DNA from: Microbacteriaceae bacterium UBA963 | Lineage (GTDB): Bacteria > Actinomycetota > Actinomycetes > Actinomycetales > Microbacteriaceae | Assembly: GCA_002292955.1 (NCBI GenBank) | Contig: DBCH01000151.1 | Span: 1 to 16,360 of the forward strand | DNA length: 16,360 nucleotides | Direction: 5' to 3' | Shown: positions 1 through 6,910 of the stretch, piece by piece | How positions within the stretch are numbered: the first letter of the stretch is position 1 | Layout of the letters: every line of letters begins with the position of its first letter | Made by a program: the position numbers and the translations under genes | Notes under the pieces: model-generated | Databases searched by the model: none | What the model was told of the DNA's origin: nothing | Seen by the model: the letters and a program-made list of their open reading frames with translations, nothing else

Positions 1-72
1 GCGGGGGCAGGATTTGAACCTACGACCTCTGGGTTATGAGCCCAGCGAGCTACCGAGCTGCTCCACCCCGCG
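1..72 (-). tRNA. Initiator tRNA-Met (CAU), 3' end cut by the window edge
   Basis: Read on the minus strand, this folds as a full cloverleaf from position 72 down to 1: a 7-bp acceptor stem beginning CGCGGGG, D stem GAGC/GCTC, an anticodon stem-loop with CAT in the loop, variable loop AGGTC, and T arm GTAGG/CCTGC around TTCAAAT. The T stem contains one G-T pair. Two features mark it as the initiator rather than an elongator tRNA-Met: the anticodon stem has three consecutive G:C pairs next to the loop (GGG/CCC), and the D stem has A11-U24. It is nearly identical to bacterial fMet tRNAs. The last acceptor bases (72 and 73) and any CCA lie to the left of the window, so the expected C1-A72 mismatch cannot be confirmed. 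The strand is the same as the genes to its right, but it probably has its own promoter. Confidence 0.95.
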
Positions 73-83
73 TCGGTGCTTCA

Positions 84-110
84 AGATTAGCAGAGGTTGG
101 TGAGTGCCAA
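84..110 (-). promoter_or_regulatory. Probable promoter of the initiator tRNA
   Basis: On the minus strand there is a -35-like TTGGCA (110-105) and a -10-like TAATCT (89-84) preceded by TG with one base between, an extended -10. The spacing is 15 bases, short of the optimum. Transcription would begin about 5 bases before the tRNA, a sensible leader for a tRNA. Assigned from sequence pattern only. Confidence 0.45.
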
Positions 111-118
111 AAACCGGG

Positions 119-156
119 GGTTTCGATACGCCGACAGCGTCGGCTACTCAACCAGC
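119..156. repeat. REP-like palindromic element (Microbacteriaceae type)
   Basis: The element begins GGTTTCGATAC and ends TACTCAACCAGC around a perfect 6-bp hairpin: GCCGAC (130-135), loop AGC, GTCGGC (139-144). The outer arms also pair with small bulges: GGTT (119-122) with AACC (150-153), GA with TC, and TA with TA. From memory, very similar elements (GGTTTCGATACGC...hairpin...CTACTCAACCAGC) are scattered through Microbacteriaceae intergenic regions. It lies between the dehydrogenase stop and the tRNA promoter, so the hairpin could also stop or stabilise the dehydrogenase mRNA. No T-run follows the stem directly. I found no second complete copy in the window. Confidence 0.65.
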
Positions 157-163
157 AAACGGG

Positions 164-1198
164 CTATGGCGTAGCCCACACCTTGATTGCCCGGCGTTCG
201 TTCATTTCCACATAGGCCGCGGGGAGTTCTTCCAAGGTCATGCGGCGATCAAAGACATCGCCCGGTGTGATCTCACCCGCAAGCACTGCGTCAATGAGCG
301 CAGGCGTGTACAAACGCGACGGGGCAACTCCCCCAACGAGCCCGATGTTGTGGCGGAACATGCGCCCGAGGGGTGCGCCCGACCCGTGCGGCAATCCCAC
401 GAAGCCCACTGTGGCTCCGGGGCGCGCAATGCCGACGGCCGTGGTCATGGATTCCTCTGTGCCCACGCACTCGAGCACCGCGTCTGCGCCCATGCCCTGC
501 GTGAGCTCACGGACTTCGGCGACAGCCTCTTCTCCCCGGGCGGGCACGATGTCGGTCGCACCAAAAGACGTCGCAATGGCCTGGCGGTCGGCGTGACGAC
601 TCAGGGCGATGATGCGTTCCGCACCCCTCATGCGGGCAGCGAGGACTGCGGAGAGACCCACGGCACCGTCGCCCACCACGGCAACTGTGTGGCCCGGCTG
701 CACATCCGCAGCCACCGCGGCGTGATACCCGGTGGCCATCACATCGGAGAGGGCCAACAGATGTGGCAACACGGCGTCGGCCGGTCGACCTCCCGGCACA
801 ACAACCAACGATCCGTCCGCAAAGGGCGCGCGAACATACTCGGCCTGGGCCCCCTGCGTTGAAAAGACGCCGGCCTCGGCGGCCACGGAACACGATTGCA
901 GTTGACCGTCCCGGCACAAACGGCACTGGCCACACGACGCGAGGAAAGGAACAACGACGAAGTCCCCCACGCGGATGTTACGCACATCCACTCCCACGTC
1001 GACCACCTCACCAATGCACTCGTGCCCGATGGCAGAACCCGCGTCACGCGGGTTATCTCCTCGGAAATACCACAGGTCGCTTCCGCACACGCACGTTGCG
1101 GCCACCCGAACAATGGCGTCGCGGGAGTCAACGAGTGACGGGTCGGAAGCCTCTTCCACGGTGACGTCGAAGGGCGCGTTGAAGCGAAGAGCGCGCAC
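164..1198 (-). CDS. Zinc-dependent alcohol dehydrogenase (medium-chain dehydrogenase/reductase)
   Basis: The 344-residue length is normal for a medium-chain zinc alcohol dehydrogenase, which oxidises an alcohol (or reduces an aldehyde or ketone) with NAD(P) in the cytoplasm. Catalytic-zinc ligands are visible as C38 in CGSD and H59-E60 in GHE. The structural-zinc cysteines are C89, C92, C95 and C103. A Rossmann motif GDGAVG sits at 176-181, and the C-terminus is typical of the family. The segment ALSRHADR after the second Rossmann strand carries an arginine that could favour NADP, but that is a guess. The substrate cannot be read from sequence. The GTG start shares its G with the TAG stop of the UPF0182 gene upstream (TAGTG), so the two are probably co-transcribed and translationally coupled. 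Confidence is high for the family and low for the substrate. Confidence 0.9.
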   Translation of the reverse strand: MRALRFNAPFDVTVEEASDPSLVDSRDAIVRVAATCVCGSDLWYFRGDNPRDAGSAIGHECIGEVVDVGVDVRNIRVGDFVVVPFLASCGQCRLCRDGQLQSCSVAAEAGVFSTQGAQAEYVRAPFADGSLVVVPGGRPADAVLPHLLALSDVMATGYHAAVAADVQPGHTVAVVGDGAVGLSAVLAARMRGAERIIALSRHADRQAIATSFGATDIVPARGEEAVAEVRELTQGMGADAVLECVGTEESMTTAVGIARPGATVGFVGLPHGSGAPLGRMFRHNIGLVGGVAPSRLYTPALIDAVLAGEITPGDVFDRRMTLEELPAAYVEMNERRAIKVWATP

Positions 1199-4080
1199 TA
1201 GCCGCCCGATGCCGCCAAAGCGCGATTGAGCGCATCAACAAGCTGCTGGTCTGCCACCCCGAAGGCCGCCCAGTCACCAGCAATCCGCGCTGCCTCACGA
1301 GCCGAGATAGCCGCCGACGCGTCTGCAAGAGCCTGGTCGAGCGCCGCGTTGCTTGTGGGTTGGCCGGGCGAGGGACTCGCCGACGGAGACGGAGGCGTCG
1401 CGCCCGGATTTGTTGGCTGGTCGACACCGGGAGTGCCGTCGATGCCCGCATCGCCACCGAAGAGCGCATCGAGCGCACCCGCAAGTGTGTCCTCAAACGC
1501 AATCTTGTCACCGAACGCTACGAGAACCTTCTTGAGCAGCGGGTAACTGGTGTTACCGGTGGACCTAATGTAGACCGGCTGCACATAGAGAAGTCCGCCG
1601 CCGACAGGAAGCGTGAGGAGGTTTCCCTTGAGCACGCTCGTCGAGCCCTGACTGAGGAGGTTGAGTTCACTAGACACAGCGGGGTCGGCGTTGAAGTTGT
1701 TTTGCACCTGGCCCGGCCCGGGAACGGTCACGTCCTTGGGCAACGTGAACAGCTTGAGCTTGCCAAATTCGGGATCCACTTTGCCTGCCGTGCTACCAGC
1801 GTCCGAGTCGACTACGAAATAACCCGTGAGCACGTTACGGCTATTGGTTCCCGTGGCATCCGGGATGTAGGTGGAATACAGCGAGAACGCCGGCGTCGTT
1901 GAACCGGGCGTCTGCATCGTGAGGTAGTAGGGCGGCTGAAAAAAGCTCACCCCGTCGGGGGCCGTGGGGTCGTTCGGGGTGATCCACGCGTCATCGCGGG
2001 AATAGAACGAGCCCGCATCGGTCACGTGGTACTGGCCGAGAATCGCGCGCTGGGCCTTGAAGAGATCCGCTGGGTACTTGACGTGGCTCATCAGTTCAGA
2101 CGACATCTCCGACAGAGGCTTGATGGTGTTGGGGTAAATCTTCTGCCACGTGGCAAGGATGGGATCGGCGTCGTCCCACGCGTAAAGCGTGACCTCTCCG
2201 GTATACGCATCAACCGTGGCCTTGACGGAATTTCGAATGTAGTTGACGTTGTCAATCGCCAACGTGCTGGTGGTCCGTTGCGTGTCGGCGATGGCCGCGC
2301 CGAGACTCTCCACCCGCGAGTAGGGGTAGTCAGCAGAAGTGGTATACCCGTCGACAATCCAGACGATTTTGCCGTCGATAACACTCGGGTACGGGTCGGT
2401 GTCGAGCGTCAGGTAGGGAGCGGCCTTCTGAACACGTTCCCGCGGATTGCGGTCGTAAAGAATCTGCGATTCGGAGTTCACGGCGTCCGAAAGCAGAATT
2501 TGTTCACTCTGGAACTTCAGGGCATAAACGAGTCGCGTAAAGAGGTCGCCCAGAACGGGACCGCCATTACCGGCAAACGTTGTGTACGTCTGAGACTCCT
2601 CGTCCTGCGAGGGGTAGTCGAGTTCAATCTGCTTGCCGTTATCCGTTCCGCCCACGATGGAATACAGGGGCGACGCCTCACCAAAGTAGACGCGCGGCTC
2701 AAACTTACCGAGCACACCCTGCGTGGGAATTCCCGCTTCGAAGAACACCGGCTGGCCCTCGGTGGTGCGCTGCGTACCGTAGGCCCCCACGAGACCGTAA
2801 CCGTGGGTGTAGACGAGAACGTTGTTGTACCACGACTGTGAGTCGCCCACGCCGGCCTGGTTGAGTTCGCGCACGGCGACCACTGCGTCTTGCACCTTAC
2901 CGTCGATGGAGTAGCGGTCCACGTCGAGCTGAGGTGAGAACTGGTAGTACTGCTTGAACTGCTGAAGCTGAGCAAACGATGCGCTCACGAGCGAGGGATC
3001 GAGAATACGAATATTCGCTGTGGTCTGGGCGTCCTGACGAAGAGCACCGGGCGCGGCATCAGTGACCGCGTTGTAGGGGATCTTCTCCACATCGGCAAGG
3101 CCGTAAGCCTGCCGCGTCATTTCGATGTTGCGCGCGAGATACGGCTCTTCTAAGGTGCGCTCGCTCGGTTCAACCACGAAGCGCTGCACAATCCACGGAT
3201 ACGCGACACCGAGCACCAGCGCGCTCACCAGAACGAGGCCTGTGCCAACCAGCGGCAGACGCCACCTCCCGGTGAATGCCGTCACCACAAAAAGCAGCGC
3301 TACGAGCGCGCAGATGATGGCCAAGATCTGCAGACCGGGAATTGTGGCATTGACGGTGGAGTAGCTGGGACCCGTCAACAGACCCGAGGGGTCGTTCAGG
3401 GTGCCGAACTGGTCGAGGTACAGGCTGATGCCCTGGAGCATCAAATAGACGGCGGCGGCGATCGCAATCCCAATGCGGGCACCCTTGGCCACACGCAGCT
3501 CACGGCGCGAAATGCGGAGCGATCCGTAAACGAGATTGGTGATGATCGCAATGACGAGGCACAGGAACGTAATGGCCGAAGCAAACCCGACCACGGACTG
3601 GTAGAACGGCAGAGAGAAGAGATAGAACGACACGGGCAAGTTGAACTGCGGATCCGTCTCGGAGGTGGGTACCTGGTTGAGGAACAACAGCGTTGTCTGC
3701 CACCGTGAGGACGCCCACATTCCGGCGAAGATGCCGATCACTACGGGAATGACAATCGTGAGCAGTCGACGCACGGGCTCGACTGCCTGACGATAGCGGT
3801 CCATCTGGTCGTTGAGTCGGGCGTAGACGGGCCGCATGCGATAGGCAGTGGCGATGGTCAGCCAGATTGCACCACCCATGAGAATGAAGCCCACGAAGAA
3901 GGCCACTGTAGAGCCCACCCACTGAGTGAACAAGACGCCCTCGAAGCCCAGCTGGGTGAACCAGAGCACGTCGCTGTAGAGACTGGCAAACGTAAAGAAC
4001 GCGATAATCAGCGCGACGATAACGACGACACTGATGATGATGGTACGACGCGTGCGACGCGGGGGGGTCTGTGTAGACAC
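1198..4080 (-). CDS. UPF0182 family membrane protein
   Basis: This 960-residue protein matches the UPF0182 family (M. tuberculosis Rv3193c type) in length and layout, and no biochemical role is established for the family. About seven hydrophobic segments occupy the N-terminal third, roughly residues 13-35, 52-80, 105-124, 160-187, 203-223, 249-270 and 276-298. The short, Arg-rich N-terminus (RRTRRT) suggests a cytoplasmic start. Next comes a family-typical stretch at 304-328 (EPSERT, ARNIEMTRQAYGL) and a large domain of about 560 residues, probably outside the membrane. A Pro/Ser/Thr-rich linker (about 885-910) leads to an Ala-rich C-terminal helix. The start is GTG at 4078-4080, with GGAAGG 10 bases upstream. 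The downstream dehydrogenase begins within its stop codon. Envelope location is inferred from topology. Confidence 0.9.
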   Translation of the reverse strand: MSTQTPPRRTRRTIIISVVVIVALIIAFFTFASLYSDVLWFTQLGFEGVLFTQWVGSTVAFFVGFILMGGAIWLTIATAYRMRPVYARLNDQMDRYRQAVEPVRRLLTIVIPVVIGIFAGMWASSRWQTTLLFLNQVPTSETDPQFNLPVSFYLFSLPFYQSVVGFASAITFLCLVIAIITNLVYGSLRISRRELRVAKGARIGIAIAAAVYLMLQGISLYLDQFGTLNDPSGLLTGPSYSTVNATIPGLQILAIICALVALLFVVTAFTGRWRLPLVGTGLVLVSALVLGVAYPWIVQRFVVEPSERTLEEPYLARNIEMTRQAYGLADVEKIPYNAVTDAAPGALRQDAQTTANIRILDPSLVSASFAQLQQFKQYYQFSPQLDVDRYSIDGKVQDAVVAVRELNQAGVGDSQSWYNNVLVYTHGYGLVGAYGTQRTTEGQPVFFEAGIPTQGVLGKFEPRVYFGEASPLYSIVGGTDNGKQIELDYPSQDEESQTYTTFAGNGGPVLGDLFTRLVYALKFQSEQILLSDAVNSESQILYDRNPRERVQKAAPYLTLDTDPYPSVIDGKIVWIVDGYTTSADYPYSRVESLGAAIADTQRTTSTLAIDNVNYIRNSVKATVDAYTGEVTLYAWDDADPILATWQKIYPNTIKPLSEMSSELMSHVKYPADLFKAQRAILGQYHVTDAGSFYSRDDAWITPNDPTAPDGVSFFQPPYYLTMQTPGSTTPAFSLYSTYIPDATGTNSRNVLTGYFVVDSDAGSTAGKVDPEFGKLKLFTLPKDVTVPGPGQVQNNFNADPAVSSELNLLSQGSTSVLKGNLLTLPVGGGLLYVQPVYIRSTGNTSYPLLKKVLVAFGDKIAFEDTLAGALDALFGGDAGIDGTPGVDQPTNPGATPPSPSASPSPGQPTSNAALDQALADASAAISAREAARIAGDWAAFGVADQQLVDALNRALAASGG

Positions 4081-4090
4081 GAAACGTGAG

Positions 4091-4121
4091 CCTTCCGTAG
4101 GCGGGTTTGGTATTTATCCTA
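4091..4121 (-). promoter_or_regulatory. Candidate -10 and ribosome binding site for the UPF0182 gene
   Basis: On the minus strand TAGGAT (4121-4116), running into AAATA, fits the loose actinobacterial -10 pattern TAnnnT. No convincing -35 lies upstream, where a GC hairpin occupies the space. GGAAGG (4096-4091) is the likely ribosome binding site, 10 bases before the GTG start. This would let the UPF0182 gene be transcribed separately from the protease gene upstream. Confidence 0.4.
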
Positions 4122-4141
4122 GGCGCGGATCAGGCCGCGCC
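4122..4141 (-). terminator. Strong GC hairpin after the protease gene (terminator without T-run, or leader structure)
   Basis: GGCGCGG (4122-4128) and CCGCGCC (4135-4141) form a perfect 7-bp stem with a 6-base loop. It starts 23 bases after the protease stop and abuts the candidate -10 of the UPF0182 gene. On the minus strand no U-tract follows, so it is not a textbook intrinsic terminator. Actinobacteria often carry such T-less hairpins between genes. It may instead stabilise the 3' end of the protease mRNA or bind a regulator. Confidence 0.4.
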
Positions 4142-4164
4142 GCTGTGAAGTAACCGAGCAAAAG

Positions 4165-5316
4165 TTAGCGGCAGGTGGGCAGTGCGCTGATTGCCGCGTC
4201 ATTACCCGACGCCACCGTTGACACCGCGGTCACGGCCTCCGTCATCGTGGCCACGGCAAAGACCTGAAGCCCCTGCGGCACATTACCCACAATCTCGTCG
4301 CAGTTGTCGAGGGGTGCCAAAAAGTACGGTGCCTGTGCCGCCAGAGCTGAATAGAGCTTCTGTCGGATGCCGCCGATGGGGCCAACGTTTCCCGCAGCGT
4401 CAATGGTTCCGGTTCCCGCAAAATTCTTGCCGCCGGTCATTTCTCCCGGGGTGACCTTATCCACAATCCCCAGGGCGAACATCATCCCGGCGCTGGGTCC
4501 GCCCACATCGTTGAGCGAAATCGTCACCTCGAATGGATACTTGTATTCTGTCTGGCCCACGAGCCCGATGAGCGTCGTGCCGTCATCCGACACGGGCGTC
4601 AGTGTGGTCACGAGCGCGGCACCGTCGCGAATCACCGTGATGTCCACCGGATTCACGGACCCGGCATCCTGAAGGGCCGAACGAAGTTCGTCGATGCTCG
4701 ACACCGGCACATCGTTCAACGCGATCACGATGTCGTCGGGCAGGAGCACACCGTCGGCGGGCATACCGGCCGAGGTGCTCACCACGACGGCAGTGGTCTC
4801 GAGCGTGTATCCCAGATAGGTCATGGCCGCCGCGACGGACTCCCCCTGCGAGTCAACCATTTCGGCCGCGTTCGACTCGTCGCGCTCTTCCTGCGTCTGG
4901 TCTTTCGGATAAACGTACTCAAAGGGAATGACCGACTGTGACGGGCTGAGATAAGCCTGGATGACGTCGAACCAGTTGGGCATGTACTCGGGCGTGCCCT
5001 GGAGGCATACCGTCAGGAGGTCGAGCGCTCCCGATGTGGGGTAGGTCTTTGTTCCCGAAATCTCGATGAGCGGCTCGGTGCCTTCCTCGGTGGGGATCGG
5101 CGAGCAGTCCTCGAAGACTGATTGGTTGCCGAGCGTGTTCCACCAGGGGCCCGGTTGCTCCAGGGCGAAGGGCACGGGGATGGCGGTAAAGGCAAGTGCG
5201 AACAACGCCGCGAGGGACACTAGGACGACACCCCGTGTGCGCCACCGCGCGCGACGACCCGAGGGCGTTGGTGCGTGCCCGGGCTGTGCGTTGTCGTTCT
5301 GCGAGAAGAGTGTCAC
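4165..5316 (-). CDS. PDZ-domain Lon-type serine protease (YlbL/DdcP-like, Rv3194c family)
   Basis: From the GTG at 5314-5316 the protein is 383 residues, the usual size for the family. A single hydrophobic segment at about 29-51 anchors it in the membrane, with the rest outside the cytoplasm. A PDZ domain spans about 175-245 (GMPADGVLLPDD, then SIDELRSAL). A Lon-type S16 protease domain follows to the end, with catalytic Ser275 in GGPSAG and Lys320 in GGIRQK, so the Ser-Lys dyad is intact. The open frame continues upstream to 5952, but that part lies antisense to the DUF2342 gene and lacks family sequence, so the GTG start is preferred; the ribosome binding site there is weak. In Bacillus subtilis the relative YlbL (DdcP) degrades the SOS-induced division inhibitor YneA. 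Whether this protein does the same is inference. Confidence 0.88.
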   Translation of the reverse strand: MTLFSQNDNAQPGHAPTPSGRRARWRTRGVVLVSLAALFALAFTAIPVPFALEQPGPWWNTLGNQSVFEDCSPIPTEEGTEPLIEISGTKTYPTSGALDLLTVCLQGTPEYMPNWFDVIQAYLSPSQSVIPFEYVYPKDQTQEERDESNAAEMVDSQGESVAAAMTYLGYTLETTAVVVSTSAGMPADGVLLPDDIVIALNDVPVSSIDELRSALQDAGSVNPVDITVIRDGAALVTTLTPVSDDGTTLIGLVGQTEYKYPFEVTISLNDVGGPSAGMMFALGIVDKVTPGEMTGGKNFAGTGTIDAAGNVGPIGGIRQKLYSALAAQAPYFLAPLDNCDEIVGNVPQGLQVFAVATMTEAVTAVSTVASGNDAAISALPTCR

Positions 5317-5372
5317 GAGGCAATCTCTGTGTGGGGCGCTTCGGGGTGTTCGCCGTCGGCGCACTAATCCCC

Positions 5373-5388
5373 AAAGCCTAGGGGCTTT
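5373..5388. promoter_or_regulatory. Inverted repeat in the divergent promoter region (possible operator)
   Basis: AAAGCC (5373-5378), a 4-base centre, and GGCTTT (5383-5388) form a perfect 6-bp inverted repeat with CCTAGG at its centre. It sits between the divergent protease and DUF2342 genes and covers the candidate -10 of the protease promoter. That position would suit a repressor site. No known regulator consensus is recognised. Confidence 0.35.
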
Positions 5389-5403
5389 CTCGGAGGGTGT
5401 TAG
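5375..5403 (-). promoter_or_regulatory. Candidate promoter of the PDZ-Lon protease gene
   Basis: On the minus strand CTAACA (5403-5398) and TAGGCT (5380-5375) are separated by 17 bases. The first matches the TTGACA consensus at 4 of 6 positions, and the second fits TAnnnT. The leader before the GTG start would be about 50 bases. Confidence 0.4.
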
Positions 5404-5411
5404 GGCTAGCG

Positions 5412-5417
5412 TATAAG
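5412..5417 (+). promoter_or_regulatory. Candidate -10 of the DUF2342 gene
   Basis: TATAAG is close to the TATAAT consensus and lies 29 bases before the GTG start. This leaves a leader of about 20 bases holding the purine-rich stretch GAAAGGTGG and GAGGG, the likely ribosome binding site. No clear -35 is present. Confidence 0.45.
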
Positions 5418-5446
5418 TCGTAACCTGAAAGGTGGCTTGAGGGCAC

Positions 5447-6796
5447 GTGACCGATAACAACGAACGCGACCCCGAAGAAGAATTCCGCGACATGCTGCGC
5501 GGGTTCCTCGAGGGCCGCGAAGGGATAGACCCGAGCAAACTGGCCGGTGCCGCCGGTCTGCCCACCGACCCGGATGCCATCTCCCGAATGATGGCGCAGT
5601 TGCAGGCCGCCATGAACGCGTCCGGCAGTGAGGGCATTAACTGGACGATGGCCATGGAACAGGCCAAGTCGATTGCGCTCAAGAGCGTGATCCCCGTGAC
5701 GGCAATTGCCCGGGCCGAGATCGACCAGGCTTTCCATGTCTCCGCCCTGTGGCTTGCGGAAGCGTGCGACCTCTCCGACACCGCCGAGTCGCCCCAGTTG
5801 CTCACTCGCATGGAGTGGATTGAGCAAACGTTTCCTCTCTGGCAGCAGCTCGCCGAACCGGTGGCGCTCAACATCTCCGAAGCGATGACCACCGTGCTCA
5901 ACGACCAGGCGCCCGAAGAGATGAAGGGAATCATCGCGGGCGCGAGCAACATGATGCGTCAGGTGGGCGGCACGCTCTTCGCCATGCAGCTCGGCCAAGT
6001 CTTGGGACAACTCTCCACCGAGGTTGTCTCGGGTGGTGACGTGGGAATTCCGGTTCTGGATACCGGACGGGCAGCCCTGCTCCCCCAAAACATGGCCGAG
6101 TTTGGCGAGGGCCTGGACATCCCGATGGATCAGGTTCACCTCTACCTCGCCGTTCGCGAGACGGCCTATGCCCGACTCTTTCGGCACGCCAAATGGTTGC
6201 GCCTCAATTTTCTTGCCGGTGTCACCGAGTTCGCCCGGGGCATCAGCATTAACCAGGATCGACTCGAAGAAATTGCGAACAACTTCGATCCGGCGAATCC
6301 CGAAGAGCTGCGTGACGCCATCGGCGCCGGCGCACTCATTCCCCCGAAGACACCGGAACAACAGGCCGCCCTCGATCGCCTCGAGAATCAGCTCGCGCTC
6401 ATCGAGGGCTGGGTAGACGTGGTCACGACCGCGGCCACGACGCGCCTGCCCCGCGTTGATGCCATTGCCGAAACGGTTCGCCGCAGACGTGCCTCGGGCG
6501 GCCCGGCCGAGTCGGCGCTCGCGTCGCTCGTGGGCCTCGAGTTGCGACCACGCCGCCTGCGCGACGCCGTCAAAATGTGGCAAAGCGTCACCGACGCGGT
6601 GGGCATTGAGGCGCGTGACGCGCTGTGGGATCACCCCGATGTGGTCCCCACCTCGGAAGATCTCGACAATCCGGCCGGACTCATCGCTCGGCTGGAATCG
6701 GCAGCGCGCGGCGAAACGCCCGCGCCCGACGACATGGACAAGGCTCTCGAGGAACTGCTCGACGGCAAGGATTTCGGACCACCACCCGAGAACTAG
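5447..6796 (+). CDS. DUF2342 / Zincin_2-family protein with degenerate metalloprotease motif
   Basis: The 449-residue protein belongs to the actinobacterial family often named zinc-dependent metalloprotease (DUF2342, Rv3195 relatives). Family hallmarks are a long helical N-terminal half, the block GTLFAMQLGQVLGQLS at about 175-190, VPL/IPMDQ before the motif region, and EGWVDVV at 320-326. Active family members would carry HExxH in the helix after IPMDQ. Here that helix reads RETAY (237-241), so both zinc-binding histidines are missing and peptidase activity is doubtful. The function of the family is unsettled. The N-terminus is acidic (EEEFRDMLRGFLEG), there is no signal peptide or membrane segment, and the protein is probably cytoplasmic. 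The GTG start follows a good purine-rich leader. It is transcribed away from the PDZ-Lon protease and toward the ThiF-like gene, an arrangement also known in mycobacteria. Confidence 0.85.
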   Translation: MTDNNERDPEEEFRDMLRGFLEGREGIDPSKLAGAAGLPTDPDAISRMMAQLQAAMNASGSEGINWTMAMEQAKSIALKSVIPVTAIARAEIDQAFHVSALWLAEACDLSDTAESPQLLTRMEWIEQTFPLWQQLAEPVALNISEAMTTVLNDQAPEEMKGIIAGASNMMRQVGGTLFAMQLGQVLGQLSTEVVSGGDVGIPVLDTGRAALLPQNMAEFGEGLDIPMDQVHLYLAVRETAYARLFRHAKWLRLNFLAGVTEFARGISINQDRLEEIANNFDPANPEELRDAIGAGALIPPKTPEQQAALDRLENQLALIEGWVDVVTTAATTRLPRVDAIAETVRRRRASGGPAESALASLVGLELRPRRLRDAVKMWQSVTDAVGIEARDALWDHPDVVPTSEDLDNPAGLIARLESAARGETPAPDDMDKALEELLDGKDFGPPPEN

Positions 6797-6847
6797 GCCG
6801 CTCAGCTCGCGGTGACCGCTGCGTTGAGGCGCTACCTGCGGACACTG

Positions 6848-6873
6848 CGTGTGGATGCTCCGTGTGGACGCTT
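6848..6873 (+). repeat. Short tandem repeat, two 13-base units
   Basis: CGTGTGGATGCTC (6848-6860) is followed at once by CGTGTGGACGCTT (6861-6873), identical at 11 of 13 positions. It lies in the 114-base gap between the DUF2342 and ThiF-like genes, which otherwise shows no clear ribosome binding site or terminator. It may be a paired binding site or a chance duplication. Confidence 0.4.
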
Positions 6874-6896
6874 CGCCGCCGCCGATTCGTGAGACC

Positions 6897-6907
6897 TGCA
6901 TGATGCA
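6897..6907 (+). promoter_or_regulatory. Palindrome and possible -10 just before the ThiF-like gene
   Basis: TGCAT-G-ATGCA is a perfect 5-bp palindrome with one central base, ending 3 bases before the ATG. It contains CATGAT (6899-6904), a 4-of-6 match to TATAAT, placed 6 bases before the start codon as expected for a leaderless transcript. No ribosome binding site is visible. No -35 was found. Confidence 0.28.
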
Positions 6908-6910
6908 CCC

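Noticed and set aside
119..156. Standard intrinsic terminator for the dehydrogenase gene
   Set aside because: The stem core is followed on the minus strand by about 14 bases before a short T-run, and the sequence matches a remembered dispersed repeat better than a terminator.
5317..5952. Upstream extension of the PDZ-Lon protease frame (212 more codons)
   Set aside because: The extension lies antisense to the start of the DUF2342 gene, shows no protease-family sequence, and would put the membrane anchor mid-protein. The GTG at 5316 gives the normal family length.
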